The translations under genes were made by a program, and so were the position numbers. The notes beneath the pieces were generated by a model. The model was given only the letters and a program-made list of their open reading frames with translations. It did no database searches and was not told where the DNA came from. This document shows, piece after piece, positions 1 through 8,884 of a stretch of DNA of 64,000 nucleotides. The stretch lies in NCBI GenBank assembly GCA_963727035.1, contig CAVSEY010000004.1, positions 1-64,000 of the forward strand. Reading direction: 5' to 3'. Position 1 is the stretch's first letter. The number at the start of each line of letters is the position of its first letter. Source of the DNA: Rhodoblastus sp963727035 (lineage in GTDB: Bacteria > Pseudomonadota > Alphaproteobacteria > Rhizobiales > Beijerinckiaceae).

Positions 1-104
1 CACCCGGCTCCCAGCGGTTCCAATTTTCGCCTCAACGCCGCAGAAAGTCATAAGACAGGAGGGTCTGCACAAAGAAAAGCCGCACATCGGTGACGAAGCG
101 CGGC

Positions 105-542
105 TCAGAAAAAGCATTGGGGGGCTGGATTGATATCCTGCCCTGAGATGCGAGACGCCTTCTGCGCCGCTTCGAACTGCTTTTTCACGGGCTCCAGGGC
201 GGCAGTGAAGACCGCAGTCGTCAATTCGGCTATACGACGGCTATCTTGGCCGGGCCTGCGCGGTTGACCGCTGTCTTTGATCAACCTTTGCTGCAATTCC
301 ATGAACTCTGCCGGGCTTTTCACCGCGACGAGCTCCTCCATGACGGCGGTCAGGTTCTTGACATTCCTTGCCGCCAATTCCTGATACGCCTTGGTCAACT
401 CCTTCAGGGCCTCGGCCGCGCCCTGTCCACTTTCGGTCAGAGTGCTGGAACTGTCTTTGACGATCTTTTCAGCGGCATGTGCGCTCTTGGATAGGACGTC
501 GGCGCTTTTTTTGGAGATCTGCTCTCCGGTCGGATTGGCCAT
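105..542 (-). CDS. Phasin family protein
   Basis: A 145-residue protein that is mostly predicted amphipathic helix and lacks a signal peptide. The central stretch (about residues 35-135) has the phasin_2 pattern, with EALKELTKAYQELAARN, a block containing SPAEFMELQQRLI, and a final helix around TAALEPVKKQFEAAQKAS. Phasins coat polyhydroxyalkanoate granules in the cytoplasm and control their number and size, so the host probably stores PHA. It is a single gene on the minus strand and no PHA synthase lies nearby. The length fits the family. The family call is from sequence pattern; the granule role is inferred from the family. Confidence 0.85.
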   Translation of the reverse strand: MANPTGEQISKKSADVLSKSAHAAEKIVKDSSSTLTESGQGAAEALKELTKAYQELAARNVKNLTAVMEELVAVKSPAEFMELQQRLIKDSGQPRRPGQDSRRIAELTTAVFTAALEPVKKQFEAAQKASRISGQDINPAPQCFF

Positions 543-925
543 GACTTGAAATCCTTGGTTATCGGGGTCCGGTTGCGATTTTCACATTTTACCTACCGGC
601 GAAACGGCCGCCAGCCTCGGAAAGTACTCAGAGCTGACTTCGGGTTCAAGTTGGGCGGGTGTCTTGACCGGCCCCGCCGTGATTTATCGTACCCTCGAGG
701 CTTCAGAAACTCGCGCCCCGCGCGCTCTCACACCATCGCGCGTCTCCGAGCGCCGACCGGCCGCTTGAGACGCGCTTGCGTCACGGAAGCCAGGACGACT
801 GTCGGGAAACCCTGCCACCGAATTCGCTCAACGGCGCTCGTGTGCGAGCAACAGAAAGGTCGAGACGAATTCGAAGCCGTCAGCATGGGCGAGCGCGCCC
901 ATGCCGCGACGATCTCTGAGGCGCG
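543..925. other. Intergenic region, no gene seen
   Basis: About 380 bases between the phasin start and the next small gene. Open frames here have no recognisable product and no convincing ribosome binding site. It should hold the phasin promoter, but I could not pick a clear -35/-10 pair. Confidence 0.5.
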
Positions 926-1117
926 TCATTTTCCAACATGAATGCTGCTCAACGACCCCAGCACTCCGAAAGCCTGCAGCAGCCAAAGCACAACGCAGAT
1001 GACGACAACCACATTCAGGATGCTTTTGATCTTGCCGTCCATGGGTATGTAGTTGTTGACGAGCCAAAGAAGCACGCCAACAACGATTAAGATGACGACC
1101 ACGTTAATTAGCGGCAT
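926..1117 (-). CDS. Small two-helix membrane protein (Thivi_2564-like)
   Basis: A 63-residue, very hydrophobic protein with two predicted membrane helices, VVVILIVVGVLLWLV and ILNVVVVICVVLWLLQAF, joined by a short loop containing NNYIPMDGKIK. This layout matches the Thivi_2564-type small membrane proteins found in many proteobacteria, whose function is unknown. An upstream ATG at 1147 is possible. The start at 1117 is preferred because an AGGAG sits seven bases before it. It is a single gene with no obvious operon partner. Confidence 0.7.
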   Translation of the reverse strand: MPLINVVVILIVVGVLLWLVNNYIPMDGKIKSILNVVVVICVVLWLLQAFGVLGSLSSIHVGK

Positions 1118-1262
1118 CGAAGTTCTCCTGATAGTGCGTGTTTTCACGCGGAGCCGGAATGTGCGTCACCATGAGTCGTTCTGAAGTCATTCTATTCATA
1201 CCTCCGCGGGCAATGCCGACCTGTCCGCAGCTCGGGGGTGGCCTTTTCATCGGCCGACGCGC

Positions 1263-1586
1263 CTACCAGTAATGCCGGTGATAATAGTGACGGTGATAAT
1301 AGTGGTGATAATAATGCCTGCGATAATAATGCGGATGATAGTAGTAATGGTGGTAATAATGACGCCGATAATAATGATGGTAATAATGGCGATGGTAATA
1401 ATGGTGGCGATAATAACGCCTATGATAGTAGTGTACCGGGGTCTTGTCCTTGAGCGTGGCTGTCGCCAACTGCGACGCCAGGCTTGAGGCGGCGACGGGC
1501 GCGGCCCGCACAGCGTTTGGCGCCGCGAAAGCCAGCGCGGCAAAGCCGAGCAGAACGGCCAAGGACAGTGAGCGGATTAGACGCAT
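1263..1586 (-). CDS. Secreted His/Tyr-repeat protein
   Basis: About 107 residues. A signal peptide (MRLIRSLSLAVLLGFAALAF, then an Ala-rich cleavage region) is followed by a short Ala/Ser/Thr linker. From there to the C-terminus the protein is almost only His, Tyr and Arg in repeated HYYHRHYYHHYYRR-like units. The DNA of this tail is a degenerate short tandem repeat. The start at 1586 is chosen because GGAG lies at good spacing before it; an in-frame ATG at 1604 is the alternative. Dense His and Tyr suggest metal binding, redox or adhesive properties, but that is inference. I do not recognise a family. The tail length may vary between strains because of the repeat. Confidence 0.65.
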   Translation of the reverse strand: MRLIRSLSLAVLLGFAALAFAAPNAVRAAPVAASSLASQLATATLKDKTPVHYYHRRYYRHHYYHRHYYHHYYRRHYYHHYYYHPHYYRRHYYHHYYHRHYYHRHYW

Positions 1587-1764
1587 GGCCAAACTCCATC
1601 TCATCTCGATGCGGACGGCCGGCGGCGAGGGAGCGGAGCATTCTGTCGGTCCAGAGAACGTCGCCGTTTTCAGCTAGTATTGTGCGCTCGAGCGGTCTTG
1701 AGCGCAACATTGGAATCTGCCCGCTTCACAAAGTGTTTATCCCAAATTCTCGAGGATTGCGGGG

Positions 1765-1813
1765 TTATCCATCGGCCCTTGCATGGGCCGATGGCGTCCG
1801 TGCTGACGCCGGC
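1765..1813 (-). repeat. Dispersed palindromic repeat, copy 1
   Basis: A hairpin of CATCGGCCC and GGGCCGATG around a short loop, flanked by GCTGACGCCGGC. Read on the minus strand, this is the order GCCGGCGTCAGC, spacer, hairpin, which is the same order as the second half of the copy at 36771-36856. It lies in the gap between the His/Tyr-repeat gene and the insertion sequence. The rest of 1605-1882 shows no gene. Confidence 0.6.
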
Positions 1814-1882
1814 CTCTCGCCCAAAGAAAGGGGCGATACGATTACTGCCCGGGTGACCCTGGCGTGGCCTCGGGGACCATCA

Positions 1883-2356
1883 CAGGGCTGTTCAGTTCTC
1901 TAATCTTTAAGGCTGCGTCGGGATTCCCGAGCGGAGGAATGTGTGAATTTATAGGCGACAATGAATATTGTCGGATGCCATGTCGCTGTTGGAGATTTTG
2001 CGGTCGGTTCCATGATTGATGATGGGGAAATGGAAGCGGTTTGAACTGGCGACGGTGCTGCTCTACGCGATCCTGGGCATGGTCGCTGGCGCGAATTCGT
2101 ATCGGCAACTGCATGAATTCATTAGCGCTCATCGACGGCGGCTGAACGACGCCTTCAATCTGAGCCTGCGTTATGCGCCGTCCTATTCTGGCCTGCTTAT
2201 TTTGCAAGGGATCGATCCAACGGCTCTGGAGGAAGCGTTTCGCCGCCATGCCGCTTCACTGCCAACGCCGCCATCGCCGGAGCGACCGACGGCGATCGCC
2301 GTTGATGGCAAGACCCTGCGTGGCAGTTTCGACGCCTTCTGCGACCGCAAGGCCGC
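1883..2356 (+). mobile_element. ISAs1-family element, left part (interrupted)
   Basis: Begins with the terminal inverted repeat CAGGGCTGTTCAGTTCTC. It carries the N-terminal part of an ISAs1 / H-repeat-type transposase, with ELATVLLYAILGMVAGANSY, LRYAPSYSG and AIAVDGKTLRGSFDAFCDRKA. The apparent start is the ATG at 1980 (MSLLEILRSVP), which runs into a stop, so the copy is also frameshifted near 2015. It ends exactly at the 10-base sequence GCAAGGCCGC (2347-2356), where another IS end begins. The same 10 bases recur, inverted, at 3104-3113, which identifies them as a target-site duplication made when a second copy inserted here. Confidence 0.85.
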
Positions 2357-3113
2357 CAGGGCTGTTCAGTTCTCAAAACAGTCCCGGCATGGCGAGGATG
2401 AGATTGAGGTCGAGCGCGGCGCGCCATCGTGCGTTTTGATATTGTTGCATCCGGTGGCTCTGAGCAGATTGTAGGCGAAGGAGCGCAGGCGGGCGGCGAT
2501 GTCCGGGTTCTTGCGAATGCGTGAGGCGTCCTCGGCGAACGCGACATCGCGCACATAATGGCTGCCATTTTCAATACGCCAATGGCTGCGGATCCATTCG
2601 TTCCATTGTTCCGGCGTTGGCCCGGAAAGCGATGACACCCAGAAGACCACCTCGGTCGTTTGCCGACAAAGGCCGGTCTTGGGGTCGCGTTTGCAGACGG
2701 TGCGCTCCAACCGCAGGACGGTCTTGATCAGCTTCTCCCACGCCGTGCCACGGAACCACGCCTTGGCGGGAAACACCGTCAATTCTCGCGTTTCCCAGCG
2801 ATTGCGGCCTTCGGATTTGGTCGTAGCCGAGCCGCTCGGCTTGCGTCCCATTGAGCCAAGTTCGAGTTGGCGGCGCAACTTCGGCTGGTTGTCCTTGACT
2901 TGCGTGAGCAGATGATTGCCCGAAGCGATCACGCGGGCGAAGCCTTTTTTTGACAATGCTCGGCGTCAAGGGTGAAGAGACAGCCCGTTAGACCGAGCGC
3001 CTCGATCAATCCCGGCGCCGCCGGGATTTCGTTGCTTTTCTCGTCAACCATCAGATGGCCGAGCACAATCTGATCGGCTTGGCGCAGTGCCGACAGCATG
3101 TGCGCGGCCTTGC
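2357..3113 (-). mobile_element. ISAs1-family element, right part (inverted)
   Basis: Starts with the right terminal repeat (CAGGGCTGTTCAGTTCTC) and reads on the minus strand as the C-terminal part of the same transposase. Visible motifs are ASGNHLLTQVKDNQPKLRR, GRNRWETRELTVF, FWVSSLSG and HWRIENGSHYVRDVAFAEDA. A frameshift lies near the A-run at about 2944-2951. It ends with the inverted form of the 10-base duplication. Together with 1883-2356 it would make one complete IS, but this part is in the opposite orientation, so the block has been inverted. Confidence 0.85.
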
Positions 3114-4345
3114 CAGGGCTGTTCAGTTCTCAAAACAGTCCCGGCATAGCGAGGATGAGATTGAGGTCGAGCGCGGCGCGCCATCGGGCGTTTTTGATGT
3201 TGTCGCAGCCGGCGGCCCTGAGCAGATTGTAGGCGAAGGAGCGCAGGCGGGCGGCGATGTCCGGGTTCTTGCGAATGCGTGAGGCGTCCTCGGCGAAGGC
3301 GACGTCGCGAACATAATGGCTGCCGTTTTCGATACGCCAATGGCGGCGGATGCATTCGTTCCATTGTTCGGGCGTCGGCCCGCTGAGCGAGGACACCCAG
3401 AAGACGGTCTCGTTCGTTTGCTGCAAAGGCCGGTTTTTGGGTCGCGTTTCCAGACGGTGCGCTCCAGCCGCAGAACGGTTTTGATCAGCGGCTCCCACGG
3501 CGTGCCGCGGAACCACGCCTTGGCCGGAAACACCGTCAGTTCCCGCGTTTCCCAGCGATTGCGGCCTTTGGATTTGCTCGTCGCGGAGCCGCTGGGCTTG
3601 CGCCCCATGGATCCAAGTTCGAGCCGGCGGCGCAAATTCGGCTGGTTGTCTTTGACTTGCGTGAGCAGATGATTGCCCGAAGCGATCACGCGAGCGAAGC
3701 GATTTTTTTGGCAATGCTCGGCGTCAAGGGTGAAGAGGCAGCCCTTAGACCGAGCGCCTCGATCAATTCCGGCGCGGCGGGGATTTCGTTGCTTTTCTCG
3801 TCGACCATCAGATGGCCGAGCACGATTTGATCGGCTTGGCGCAGCGCCGACAACATGTGCGCGGCCTTGCGGTCGCAGAAGGCGTCGAAACTGCCGCGCA
3901 GGGTCTTGCCATCAACGGCGATCGCCGTCGGTCCCTCGTGCGATGGCGGCGTTGGCAACGACGAGGCATGGCGGCGAAACGCTTCCTCCAGAGCCGTTGG
4001 GTCGATCCCTTGCAAAATCAGCCGAAGGCCCGAATAGGACGGCGCATAACGCAGGCTCAGATTGAAGGCGTCGTTCAGCCGCTGGCGATGAATGCGAATG
4101 AACTCATGCAGTTGCCGATAGGAATTGGCGCCGGCGACCATGGCCAGGATCGCGTAGAGCAGCACCGTCGCCAGTTCGAACCGCTTGCCCTTCCCGTCGA
4201 CGATGATCTGGAACCGAGCGCAAAATCTCCAGCAGCGACACCGCCATCCGACAACCTCCGATTCGGGTTGTCGCCTATAGATTCACACATTCTCCGCTCG
4301 GGAATCCCAGCGCCGCCTTAAAGATTAGAGAACTGAACAGCCCTG
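3114..4345 (-). mobile_element. ISAs1-family insertion sequence, full length
   Basis: A 1232-base element bounded on both sides by CAGGGCTGTTCAGTTCTC, which fits the size of ISAs1 elements. It lies on the minus strand and carries one transposase gene, now frameshifted (see 3123-4247). Its right end abuts the 10-base duplication at 3104-3113. Its left end abuts unrelated chromosomal sequence, with no matching duplication. That asymmetry is explained if this copy inserted into an older copy and the whole block later inverted. Confidence 0.85.
3123..4247 (-). pseudogene. ISAs1-family transposase, frameshifted
   Basis: The reading starts at ATG 4247 (MAVSLLEILRSVPDHRRREG) and should continue into ELATVLLYAILAMVAGANSY, but it shifts frame at a GGG run near 4190. 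A second shift occurs near 3745, where one base is missing compared with the copy at 2357-3113. A third lies near 3425 in the KRDPKTGLC region. The C-terminus matches the sister copy, with GRNRWETRELTVF and HWRIENGSHYVRDVAF. The protein is of the DDE type that mobilises ISAs1 elements with 8-10 base target duplications. As written it cannot make a full-length transposase, unless the shifts are sequencing errors like those suspected elsewhere in the window. Confidence 0.8.
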
Positions 4346-4361
4346 CGGGCGGCCGCCGGGT

Positions 4362-4910
4362 TCAGAGTTTCGGGGGCGTCAGGTTGGCCTTTCTCTTCCG
4401 CTCTTGCGCATCGATATCATCTGATAAAACAGCAATATCCAGAATGCGGAGCATGGGCGCGCCGTAATTGAACGAGAAACTGATCTCGACACGTTTCTTG
4501 TCACTTGTCATCATTTTGTACGAAGTCTTATCATCCGAAAATTTTCTGGCGAAGTACACCCATCTGCCAGCGGCGCAATCCGGGGGATTACTCTCGTGCA
4601 AATTATATTTATTGACAATAAGCTTAGTAATCTCATCGCAATCCATGTTTGTCTTCATTGAATATTCTATATCATGGAGAGCCTTGGTTTCTGGCGTAAA
4701 CCTCAATGTTATGAAAGAGCCATCGTCCAGCGTGCAGCTGGCGCGGCCACGTTCATAATCAACACATACTTTTTCCATGATACGCAACGCATCGGCCTGA
4801 CTCATCCCGGTTTCAAACTCTCGGACGCGATAGGCGACGCTGTCCGCAAGACAATAGGACGGAGAGAAAACTGCACATACCCACGCCATTAACGTTAGTA
4901 TCTTCACCAT
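4362..4910 (-). CDS. Secreted hypothetical protein, AT-richer than neighbours
   Basis: I do not recognise this gene. From ATG 4910 it encodes about 182 residues. There is a signal peptide (MVKILTLMAWVCAVFSPSYC, cleavage near LADS), then a soluble domain containing FETGMSQADALRIMEKVC, CTLDDGSFITLRF and FGAP/YGAPMLRILDIAVL-like strands. Four cysteines lie after the signal peptide. Upstream in-frame ATGs exist back to 5066, but the signal peptide marks 4910 as the better start. The region is visibly richer in A and T than the rest of the window and lies between the IS block and a tRNA gene, which suggests recent acquisition. Function unknown. Confidence 0.6.
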   Translation of the reverse strand: MVKILTLMAWVCAVFSPSYCLADSVAYRVREFETGMSQADALRIMEKVCVDYERGRASCTLDDGSFITLRFTPETKALHDIEYSMKTNMDCDEITKLIVNKYNLHESNPPDCAAGRWVYFARKFSDDKTSYKMMTSDKKRVEISFSFNYGAPMLRILDIAVLSDDIDAQERKRKANLTPPKL

Positions 4911-5161
4911 AACGAGTTCTTTCGCAAGCCTGCCCAGTTCTATCAGCCTGTCAGCTAAAACCTTCGTCGTCAACGGCGCTGTCATTACGCTTCCCGGAAG
5001 CATCGTGAACAGCATCGATCCGCCCGGAATGACCGACAGCGCGGCGGCGCCGCATTTTTTTCGCATCGCATGCTTCCGCCATCCCGGCCGTCATCGCGCC
5101 CTATGGCCCTCGTTGCGCGCGGGCTTTCGGCGGTATAGATGCTGGTGGCGGCGGCAAGGAT

Positions 5162-5247
5162 GCGGACGTGGCGAAATCGGTAGACGCAGCAGACTTAAAA
5201 TCTGCTTCTCTTTGAGAGTACGGGTTCGAGTCCCGTCGTCCGCACCA
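5162..5247 (+). tRNA. tRNA-Leu (anticodon TAA)
   Basis: An 86-base cloverleaf with acceptor stem GCGGACG/CGTCCGC, D arm with GGTAGACGC, anticodon stem GCAGA/TCTGC around CTTAAAA (anticodon TAA, reads UUA), a long class II variable arm, T arm CGGGTTCGAGTCCCG, and encoded CCA. The long variable arm fits leucine. It reads toward the minus-strand solute-binding gene and is a single-gene unit. Confidence 0.95.
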
Positions 5248-5262
5248 ATCCTGCCTTGCGCG

Positions 5263-6156
5263 TCACGGCGCATTTTCTTGCGGCAGCTTGTAAGGCGATT
5301 TCGCGCCGAGATCGCGCGCAAAAATCACACCGTAATCGCCGACCTGCGCCAGAACATCCGCGCGCCAGTTTTCTCGCAGCCCGAGCGCCGTCGCATCGAG
5401 GTCGAGGGCGCGCGATCCGTGAAGGAAATCGACCACCCCGGCGACACCCGCCGACCATTGCGGGTCGCCGAGCGGCGTCGCCGCGAGGATGGGAAAGACC
5501 GCGAGTTTTTCCGGCAACAGGACACTGTCGAAACCATTCACGCCCTCGCGCAGCCGCAGGTCGATCAGGTCGGTGGTTTCGGAGGCCGCCGCCCGGCAAT
5601 GGCGGGAATTATAAGCGTCGCGCCATTCGACATCCTCCTGAAACGGCATGGCGATGAAGCTTTTGCCCTTTTTCGCGAAAGTTTCGGCCAAAGCCTCGGC
5701 GGCGGGGTCGGCCTCGTGGAGGCAGATCGAAGCCCCGGCGAGATCCTCCAGTTTTGTCGCCGCCGAGCCTTTCTCGACCATCGCGGCGTAGGAATTGAAA
5801 AAGACCGCCGGCCCCGGCGCGACCTTTCCCGCGAGGCCATTCCGAGCGATTTCCGTTTCGGTGAGGAAAAGGACATCGAAATCGCCGCTGCCCAGGGCCT
5901 CTTCGTCCTCGGGCGGATCGAGCGTCTTGAATTGGTAATGCGCGTCCGGGCCAAGCGCGGCGATGGCGACGGCGCGGCAGATGTCCGGCAAAAAGCCCGT
6001 CCAGCCCAACGGCGTCTCGCGCGCCAGACTCGGGCGCTCAAAAGCGGCGCAGGCCAGATGGCCGCGCGCCCTGATGGCGGCAAGGCGCGTCTGCGCGCAA
6101 GCCGGCGGCATGAAAAGGGCGGCGAGCGCGAAAACGGCGAGAATTCTGGCCAACAT
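5263..6156 (-). CDS. Periplasmic solute-binding protein (family 3, amino-acid type)
   Basis: 297 residues with a cleavable signal peptide (MLARILAVFALAALF, cleavage after ACAQ). The mature protein has the SBP_bac_3 layout: an N-terminal RARGHLACAAF strand, a GWTGFLPDICRAVAIAALG segment, a central EDLAGASICLHEADPAAEAL hinge region and a late RLREGVNGFDSVLLPE segment. This resembles AapJ/general L-amino-acid binding proteins, which deliver ligand to an ABC permease. No permease or ATPase gene is adjacent, so it may serve a distant transporter or be an orphan receptor. It lies 14 bases downstream of the phosphoesterase gene on the same strand, so the two may be co-transcribed. Confidence 0.75.
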   Translation of the reverse strand: MLARILAVFALAALFMPPACAQTRLAAIRARGHLACAAFERPSLARETPLGWTGFLPDICRAVAIAALGPDAHYQFKTLDPPEDEEALGSGDFDVLFLTETEIARNGLAGKVAPGPAVFFNSYAAMVEKGSAATKLEDLAGASICLHEADPAAEALAETFAKKGKSFIAMPFQEDVEWRDAYNSRHCRAAASETTDLIDLRLREGVNGFDSVLLPEKLAVFPILAATPLGDPQWSAGVAGVVDFLHGSRALDLDATALGLRENWRADVLAQVGDYGVIFARDLGAKSPYKLPQENAP

Positions 6157-6170
6157 CCCGAAACGCCTAT

Positions 6171-8288
6171 TCAGTCATAGCGCGGCAAGGTCGACGGCAA
6201 GCTGTTGAAGCCCGGCGGCGGCGGGGCCTCGATGTGCTGGCGCCGGTCTTCCGGGACCACGCCGATCGCCTTGCAGGCGCCGCCGGGCGCGTCGCCATAA
6301 TGGGGCAGTCTGTTGACCACCTCGTCCGGGATCATCGCCAGCGCGGCGGGCAGCGGCGCCCTGGTTCCTTCGAGCCGGCCGAGGTCGAAGCCGGAAAGCA
6401 GGCTCTGCATTCCCGCCGCCGGGAGATCGCGCGGCCCCAAAAATTTCTGGTGGAAGCCCGGCGGGCCATATTGGTTGAATTCTAGGAATTCGCCGGCGGC
6501 GAGCGCCCGCGCCTCGTCGGGAAGTTTCGCCAGCGGCGTGCGGCCAAAGATGGCGTTGATCGTCTCGATAATGGCGTTGTGGTCGCCTTCCGCGCTCGAA
6601 ACCGCATGAGCGCGGGCGTAAGGCGAGATCAGGATCAGCGGCACGCGGGCGCCGCGCGCCAGCGGCAACCGGTCGGGCCCATAGGCGAGAATGCGCGGCG
6701 GAACATGGTCGTAATGGCCATCGGATTCGTCATAGGCGATGACGATCGCGCTCTCGCTCCACAGTTTTTCATTGCCGGCGATGGCGTTGATCACCCGCGC
6801 CGCCATGGCCTCGCTGATCTGGCGGTCGGCATAGCCGGGGTGGTCGTCGTCGCCCGCCTTGGAGGCGCGGATCGCCGCGATATCGGCGGCGGTGAGCGGC
6901 GCCGGGAAATCGGGGTTCTGGATCGGCGGCGACAATCCGGCGATATTCTCGTAGCCGCCGCGAATATAGATCACGCCGCCGTCGGGCAGCCGGCCCCTGG
7001 CGATATCGTCGAAAAAGTCGCCGAGACCCTTCAGATTGGCGTTCAGCTTCGGGTTATTGGCGATATAGCCGAAATATTGCGCGCCATTGTGGTGGCTGAC
7101 ATAGCTCCTGTGGCTCGCCGTCAGCCCGGCGTCGGTCGGCTCGCGGTCATAGCCTTCCTGATACCAGCGCCAGGAGACCGGCGACGCGCCGCTCTTTGTC
7201 AGAAAGCTGATGTCCTGTTGAATGTCGGGCAGATCGAACGGCTTGTTCAGGTCGGAGTCGGTGGCGTTCCTGGCCGTCTCGCCAAGCAGGCTGAGCGGCA
7301 GGCTGGCGAAGGTCAGATTGGCCATGATGTTGGTCGAGCCGTAATACTCGCGACAACCCGCCGGTTCGCGATCCTTCGCCGTGCGATCGAATTGCGAGCC
7401 ATAGAAAGGCTGCGCGTCGTTGAGCATGGGCGGGGCTCGAGTCGCGCCATCGGGATAAGCCACGCCGCAGACCGGGGCGACGGCGGAAAAAATCTCGATT
7501 TTCGCGCCGTGCTCAACCCATTGGCTCTCGCCCGCCTGACCGGACAGCATGGCCGCCGCATTGGGGGATGAGGGGCCGTCCTCGGCCGCGAAAATATTAT
7601 CGAAAATCGTGAAACGCGACGCCCAGCGCCAGAGGAACGGAATGGTCTCGCAATCGATATGGGACATGACCAGGCGCGCGAATTGCCTCCCCCTGGCCTC
7701 GCCCTCCGGCGTCCCATTGGCGTAGCGGCCATATTCGTCCGCCGCGAAACCGTCCATCCGGGCGACGCCGTCCGCGCCGACATCGATCTTGCGGGCCAGA
7801 CCCTTGTGCGAATGATCGGTGCTGTCGGCGAAAGTCGCGTTCTGGCGCGGGCCGATGAGAAAGGGCTGGACGCTCACCGTCAGGCCGGTGGATTTGTCGG
7901 CATAGACTTGCGTGAAGCCGGGCGTGTCGGCCGCCGCGCGCGGCTTCTCGCCGTCGGAATAGAGGCCGTTGACGCCGGGAAATGTCCCGAATTCATTGTC
8001 GAAGGACTGGTTTTCGTTGAAGATCACGAAAACGAATTTCACGCGTTTTTGCAGCGCGCGGATCATGCGCCCCTGGGTCGCCGCGCCGTAATCGAGGTCC
8101 GGGTCATTATCGCGCGTAAAAGGCGCGACATCGCTGGTTGGGTCGCGCTGCGGGCGAACCAGTTTCTGGCTCGCCTGCCCGGCGAATTCGCCGCGCCAGA
8201 CGTCGAGGACCTGATCGGCGCGCGCCGGGGCCGGAAGCGCCGCCAGGGCCGCGCCGCAGGCGAGGACTTTCGTGAAGGCTGTCGTCAT
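6171..8288 (-). CDS. Secreted phosphoesterase (phospholipase C / acid phosphatase family)
   Basis: 705 residues with a signal peptide ending near APARA. The metal-site signature of the PF04185 phosphoesterases is present at about residues 88-101 (VIFNENQSFDNEFG). Later blocks include FDNIFAAEDGPSSPNAAAML, DDDHPGYADRQI and IVIAYDESDGHYDHVPP, with the conserved Asp and His residues of the second half of the site. Family members hydrolyse phosphomonoesters or phospholipids outside the cytoplasm; the substrate cannot be told from sequence. It sits between DUF6165 upstream and the solute-binding gene downstream, all on the minus strand. A role in phosphate scavenging is plausible inference. Confidence 0.8.
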   Translation of the reverse strand: MTTAFTKVLACGAALAALPAPARADQVLDVWRGEFAGQASQKLVRPQRDPTSDVAPFTRDNDPDLDYGAATQGRMIRALQKRVKFVFVIFNENQSFDNEFGTFPGVNGLYSDGEKPRAAADTPGFTQVYADKSTGLTVSVQPFLIGPRQNATFADSTDHSHKGLARKIDVGADGVARMDGFAADEYGRYANGTPEGEARGRQFARLVMSHIDCETIPFLWRWASRFTIFDNIFAAEDGPSSPNAAAMLSGQAGESQWVEHGAKIEIFSAVAPVCGVAYPDGATRAPPMLNDAQPFYGSQFDRTAKDREPAGCREYYGSTNIMANLTFASLPLSLLGETARNATDSDLNKPFDLPDIQQDISFLTKSGASPVSWRWYQEGYDREPTDAGLTASHRSYVSHHNGAQYFGYIANNPKLNANLKGLGDFFDDIARGRLPDGGVIYIRGGYENIAGLSPPIQNPDFPAPLTAADIAAIRASKAGDDDHPGYADRQISEAMAARVINAIAGNEKLWSESAIVIAYDESDGHYDHVPPRILAYGPDRLPLARGARVPLILISPYARAHAVSSAEGDHNAIIETINAIFGRTPLAKLPDEARALAAGEFLEFNQYGPPGFHQKFLGPRDLPAAGMQSLLSGFDLGRLEGTRAPLPAALAMIPDEVVNRLPHYGDAPGGACKAIGVVPEDRRQHIEAPPPPGFNSLPSTLPRYD

Positions 8289-8320
8289 GCGCTGTTCCCC
8301 GGCCGGTCAAGACGCCAGCT

Positions 8321-8707
8321 TCAATAGGCAGCGTAGCTCTTCTCTTCAACAATTTTGCTGCCGGTGACGTGGTTGATCCGGCGCTTGAGTTCGGCGCGGA
8401 GGTCGTTGGTCTTGTAAACGGCGCGCGCGAGGGCGACGAATTCGGAGCCGAAATCGCTCGCCCGTTCCATGCCCCTGATCTCGTCCTCGATGCGCCAGAG
8501 GTCGCGATTGACAGATTCGAGTTCGCCGCGCAGCCGCGCAATCTCGTCGTCGGGCGCGAAGACGCCGTAAAGGGCGGCGGCGAGAGAATCAAATTCGCGC
8601 TGGATATTGGCGCGTTTCGTCGGGTCGTGGATGTGGTCGAGCTTGATTTGAAGAATCGTGATCTTGTCGATCAATTCTCCGGCTGAGATTTCGGCGACAA
8701 GTTTCAT
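8321..8707 (-). CDS. DUF6165 family protein
   Basis: 128 residues, cytoplasmic, mainly helical. Family hallmarks are the N-terminal KLVAEISAGELIDKITILQI and the C-terminal NDLRAELKRRIN followed by IVEEKSYAAY. The family occurs in proteobacteria, often near glycosyltransferase or TPR genes, and has no assigned function. The length matches the family. It lies 32 bases upstream of the phosphoesterase start on the same strand. Family assignment is firm; role unknown. Confidence 0.8.
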   Translation of the reverse strand: MKLVAEISAGELIDKITILQIKLDHIHDPTKRANIQREFDSLAAALYGVFAPDDEIARLRGELESVNRDLWRIEDEIRGMERASDFGSEFVALARAVYKTNDLRAELKRRINHVTGSKIVEEKSYAAY

Positions 8708-8884
8708 TCAATCCGCCTCCGCTTGCGGCTGAAAGCCAATCCCTTCTTATAAAGCGTCAAGGATTGCCTGAAGCCTTTCCTCGAAATCGGCGCAATCCAC
8801 CCTGCCCCGGCGCCGATCTGAAGACCAGCTTGCCGGCGCCCGCAGGAGATCGGAAATGCTCATTCGCGCGTCCCGACGATTGGA

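Noticed and set aside
1238..1453. Plus-strand Asn/Asp-rich frame over the tandem repeat
   Set aside because: It is the complement of the His/Tyr repeat. The minus-strand frame has a signal peptide and a ribosome site; this one has neither.
5005..6180. Plus-strand frame spanning the tRNA and the solute-binding gene
   Set aside because: It runs through a tRNA gene and opposite a clear periplasmic binding protein.
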